From contig NZ_CP134159.1 of NCBI RefSeq assembly GCF_032197885.1, positions 1,674,001 through 1,738,000 of the forward strand: 64,000 nt of DNA, written 5' to 3'. Shown here in pieces: positions 63,669-64,000 of the stretch. How positions within the stretch are numbered: the first letter of the stretch is position 1; every line of letters begins with the position of its first letter. The notes under the pieces are model-generated. The model was not told where the DNA came from. It did not search any database and saw only the letters and a program-made list of their open reading frames with translations. A program made the translations under genes and the position numbers. Source of the DNA: Levilactobacillus namurensis. GTDB lineage: Bacteria; Bacillota; Bacilli; Lactobacillales; Lactobacillaceae.

Positions 63669-64000
63669 TAAAACACCGCCTCGATAAATGCGTCATTCAA
63701 GCTATGCAAACGGTCTGACGCATTTGAAATATCCCCTGTATCGCCTACATCTGCTTCTGAAACGTCGCGATCAAAGAAGCCCACACTAACGCTGACATCC
63801 TTTTTGACATCGTCTCGAGCATGTTTAGGAATTCGTACACTCAGAATCATCCCTCGCTTATCGCCATCAGACGCAAGGTCTTGTGGTTGCACGGTGCAGG
63901 TATGATCTGACTCGACTGAAACCACTCGACAAAGTAGATGGACGTGTGTCTCACGCTTGACCTTCCGGGCAAAAAATCTAAAAAACTTCAAATCCTGTCG
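63668..64000 (-). CDS. DUF2577 baseplate protein (XkdR-like), probably 5' truncated
   Basis: At least 107 residues. VHLLCRVVSVESDHTCTVQPQDL and the VGDTGDISNASDRLHSLNDAFIEAVF ending fit DUF2577. A TTG at 63991 is the first possible start in the window, but its ribosome binding site is too close and the frame is open to the window edge, so the gene may begin beyond it. It overlaps the DUF2634 start by one base. Confidence 0.75.
   Translation of the reverse strand, partial: RQDLKFFRFFARKVKRETHVHLLCRVVSVESDHTCTVQPQDLASDGDKRGMILSVRIPKHARDDVKKDVSVSVGFFDRDVSEADVGDTGDISNASDRLHSLNDAFIEAVF

Noticed and set aside
1..64000. CRISPR arrays, insertion sequences, rRNA
   Set aside because: No regularly spaced repeats, transposase frames or rRNA sequence were seen.

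Overview
The window looks like a chromosomal segment of a heterofermentative Lactobacillaceae (lactic acid bacterium), with a prophage entering at the right end. Evidence: a full-length phosphoketolase; strong AGGAGG ribosome binding sites; a T-box on argS and an SMK (SAM-III) riboswitch on metK; gene orders shared with Bacillus and Lactobacillales (coiA-pepF / spxH / relQ-nadK-rluD; ecsAB / hit-ytxH-prsA / yhaM-yhaN-yhaO-yheA); a cassette for D-aspartate cross-bridges in peptidoglycan; and moderately GC-rich coding sequence. A Levilactobacillus-like genus is my best guess, but the sequence alone does not prove it.

Layout. 0-6.4 kb: rlmA and an AI-2E family exporter (minus), cutC (plus), then xfp and a LysR regulator (minus); a perfect palindrome fills the spacer of the xfp promoter. 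6.4-15 kb: a degenerate HAD protein, then rluD-like / nadK / relQ facing divergent spxH, DegV, pepF, coiA and trmB. 15-28 kb: a YtmP-like kinase, ecsAB, hit, ytxH-like, prsA, the yhaM-yhaN-yhaO-yheA block and a class A PBP. 28-31 kb: argR with an ARG-box-like repeat, argS with a T-box leader, tRNA-Gly and a DUF2187 gene. 31-41.5 kb: an amidase autolysin, a YisL protein, the racD-aslA-asnB cassette, a Crp/Fnr regulator with two cysteines, pepD, tRNA-Leu, a YbjQ protein and a VanZ-like protein.

41.5-44.3 kb is the most unusual stretch. It holds ohrR with its operator, then a 660-base gene-free island with two multi-branched inverted-repeat elements bounded by a short dispersed repeat, a CPBP protease gene, and a likely small RNA that presents two hairpins with CCCCCA loops and ends in a strong terminator. 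A 16-base block is shared (15 of 16) between the second island element and the small RNA.

44.3-56.8 kb: a D-2-hydroxyacid dehydrogenase; a GH65 phosphorylase (with N-terminal extension) plus pgmB behind a promoter with LacI-type and cre-like sites; a Cof phosphatase, a deoxynucleoside kinase, a DHA2 drug exporter and metK; several unknown genes; and a second YbjQ protein. 57.2-64 kb: the lysis and baseplate end of a prophage with a PBSX-like (XkdR-S-T-U) contractile-tail baseplate, read on the minus strand: DUF2577, DUF2634, baseplate J, YmfQ-like, tail fibre, XkdX, small membrane proteins, LLH-type holin and GH25 endolysin. The prophage continues past the window end.
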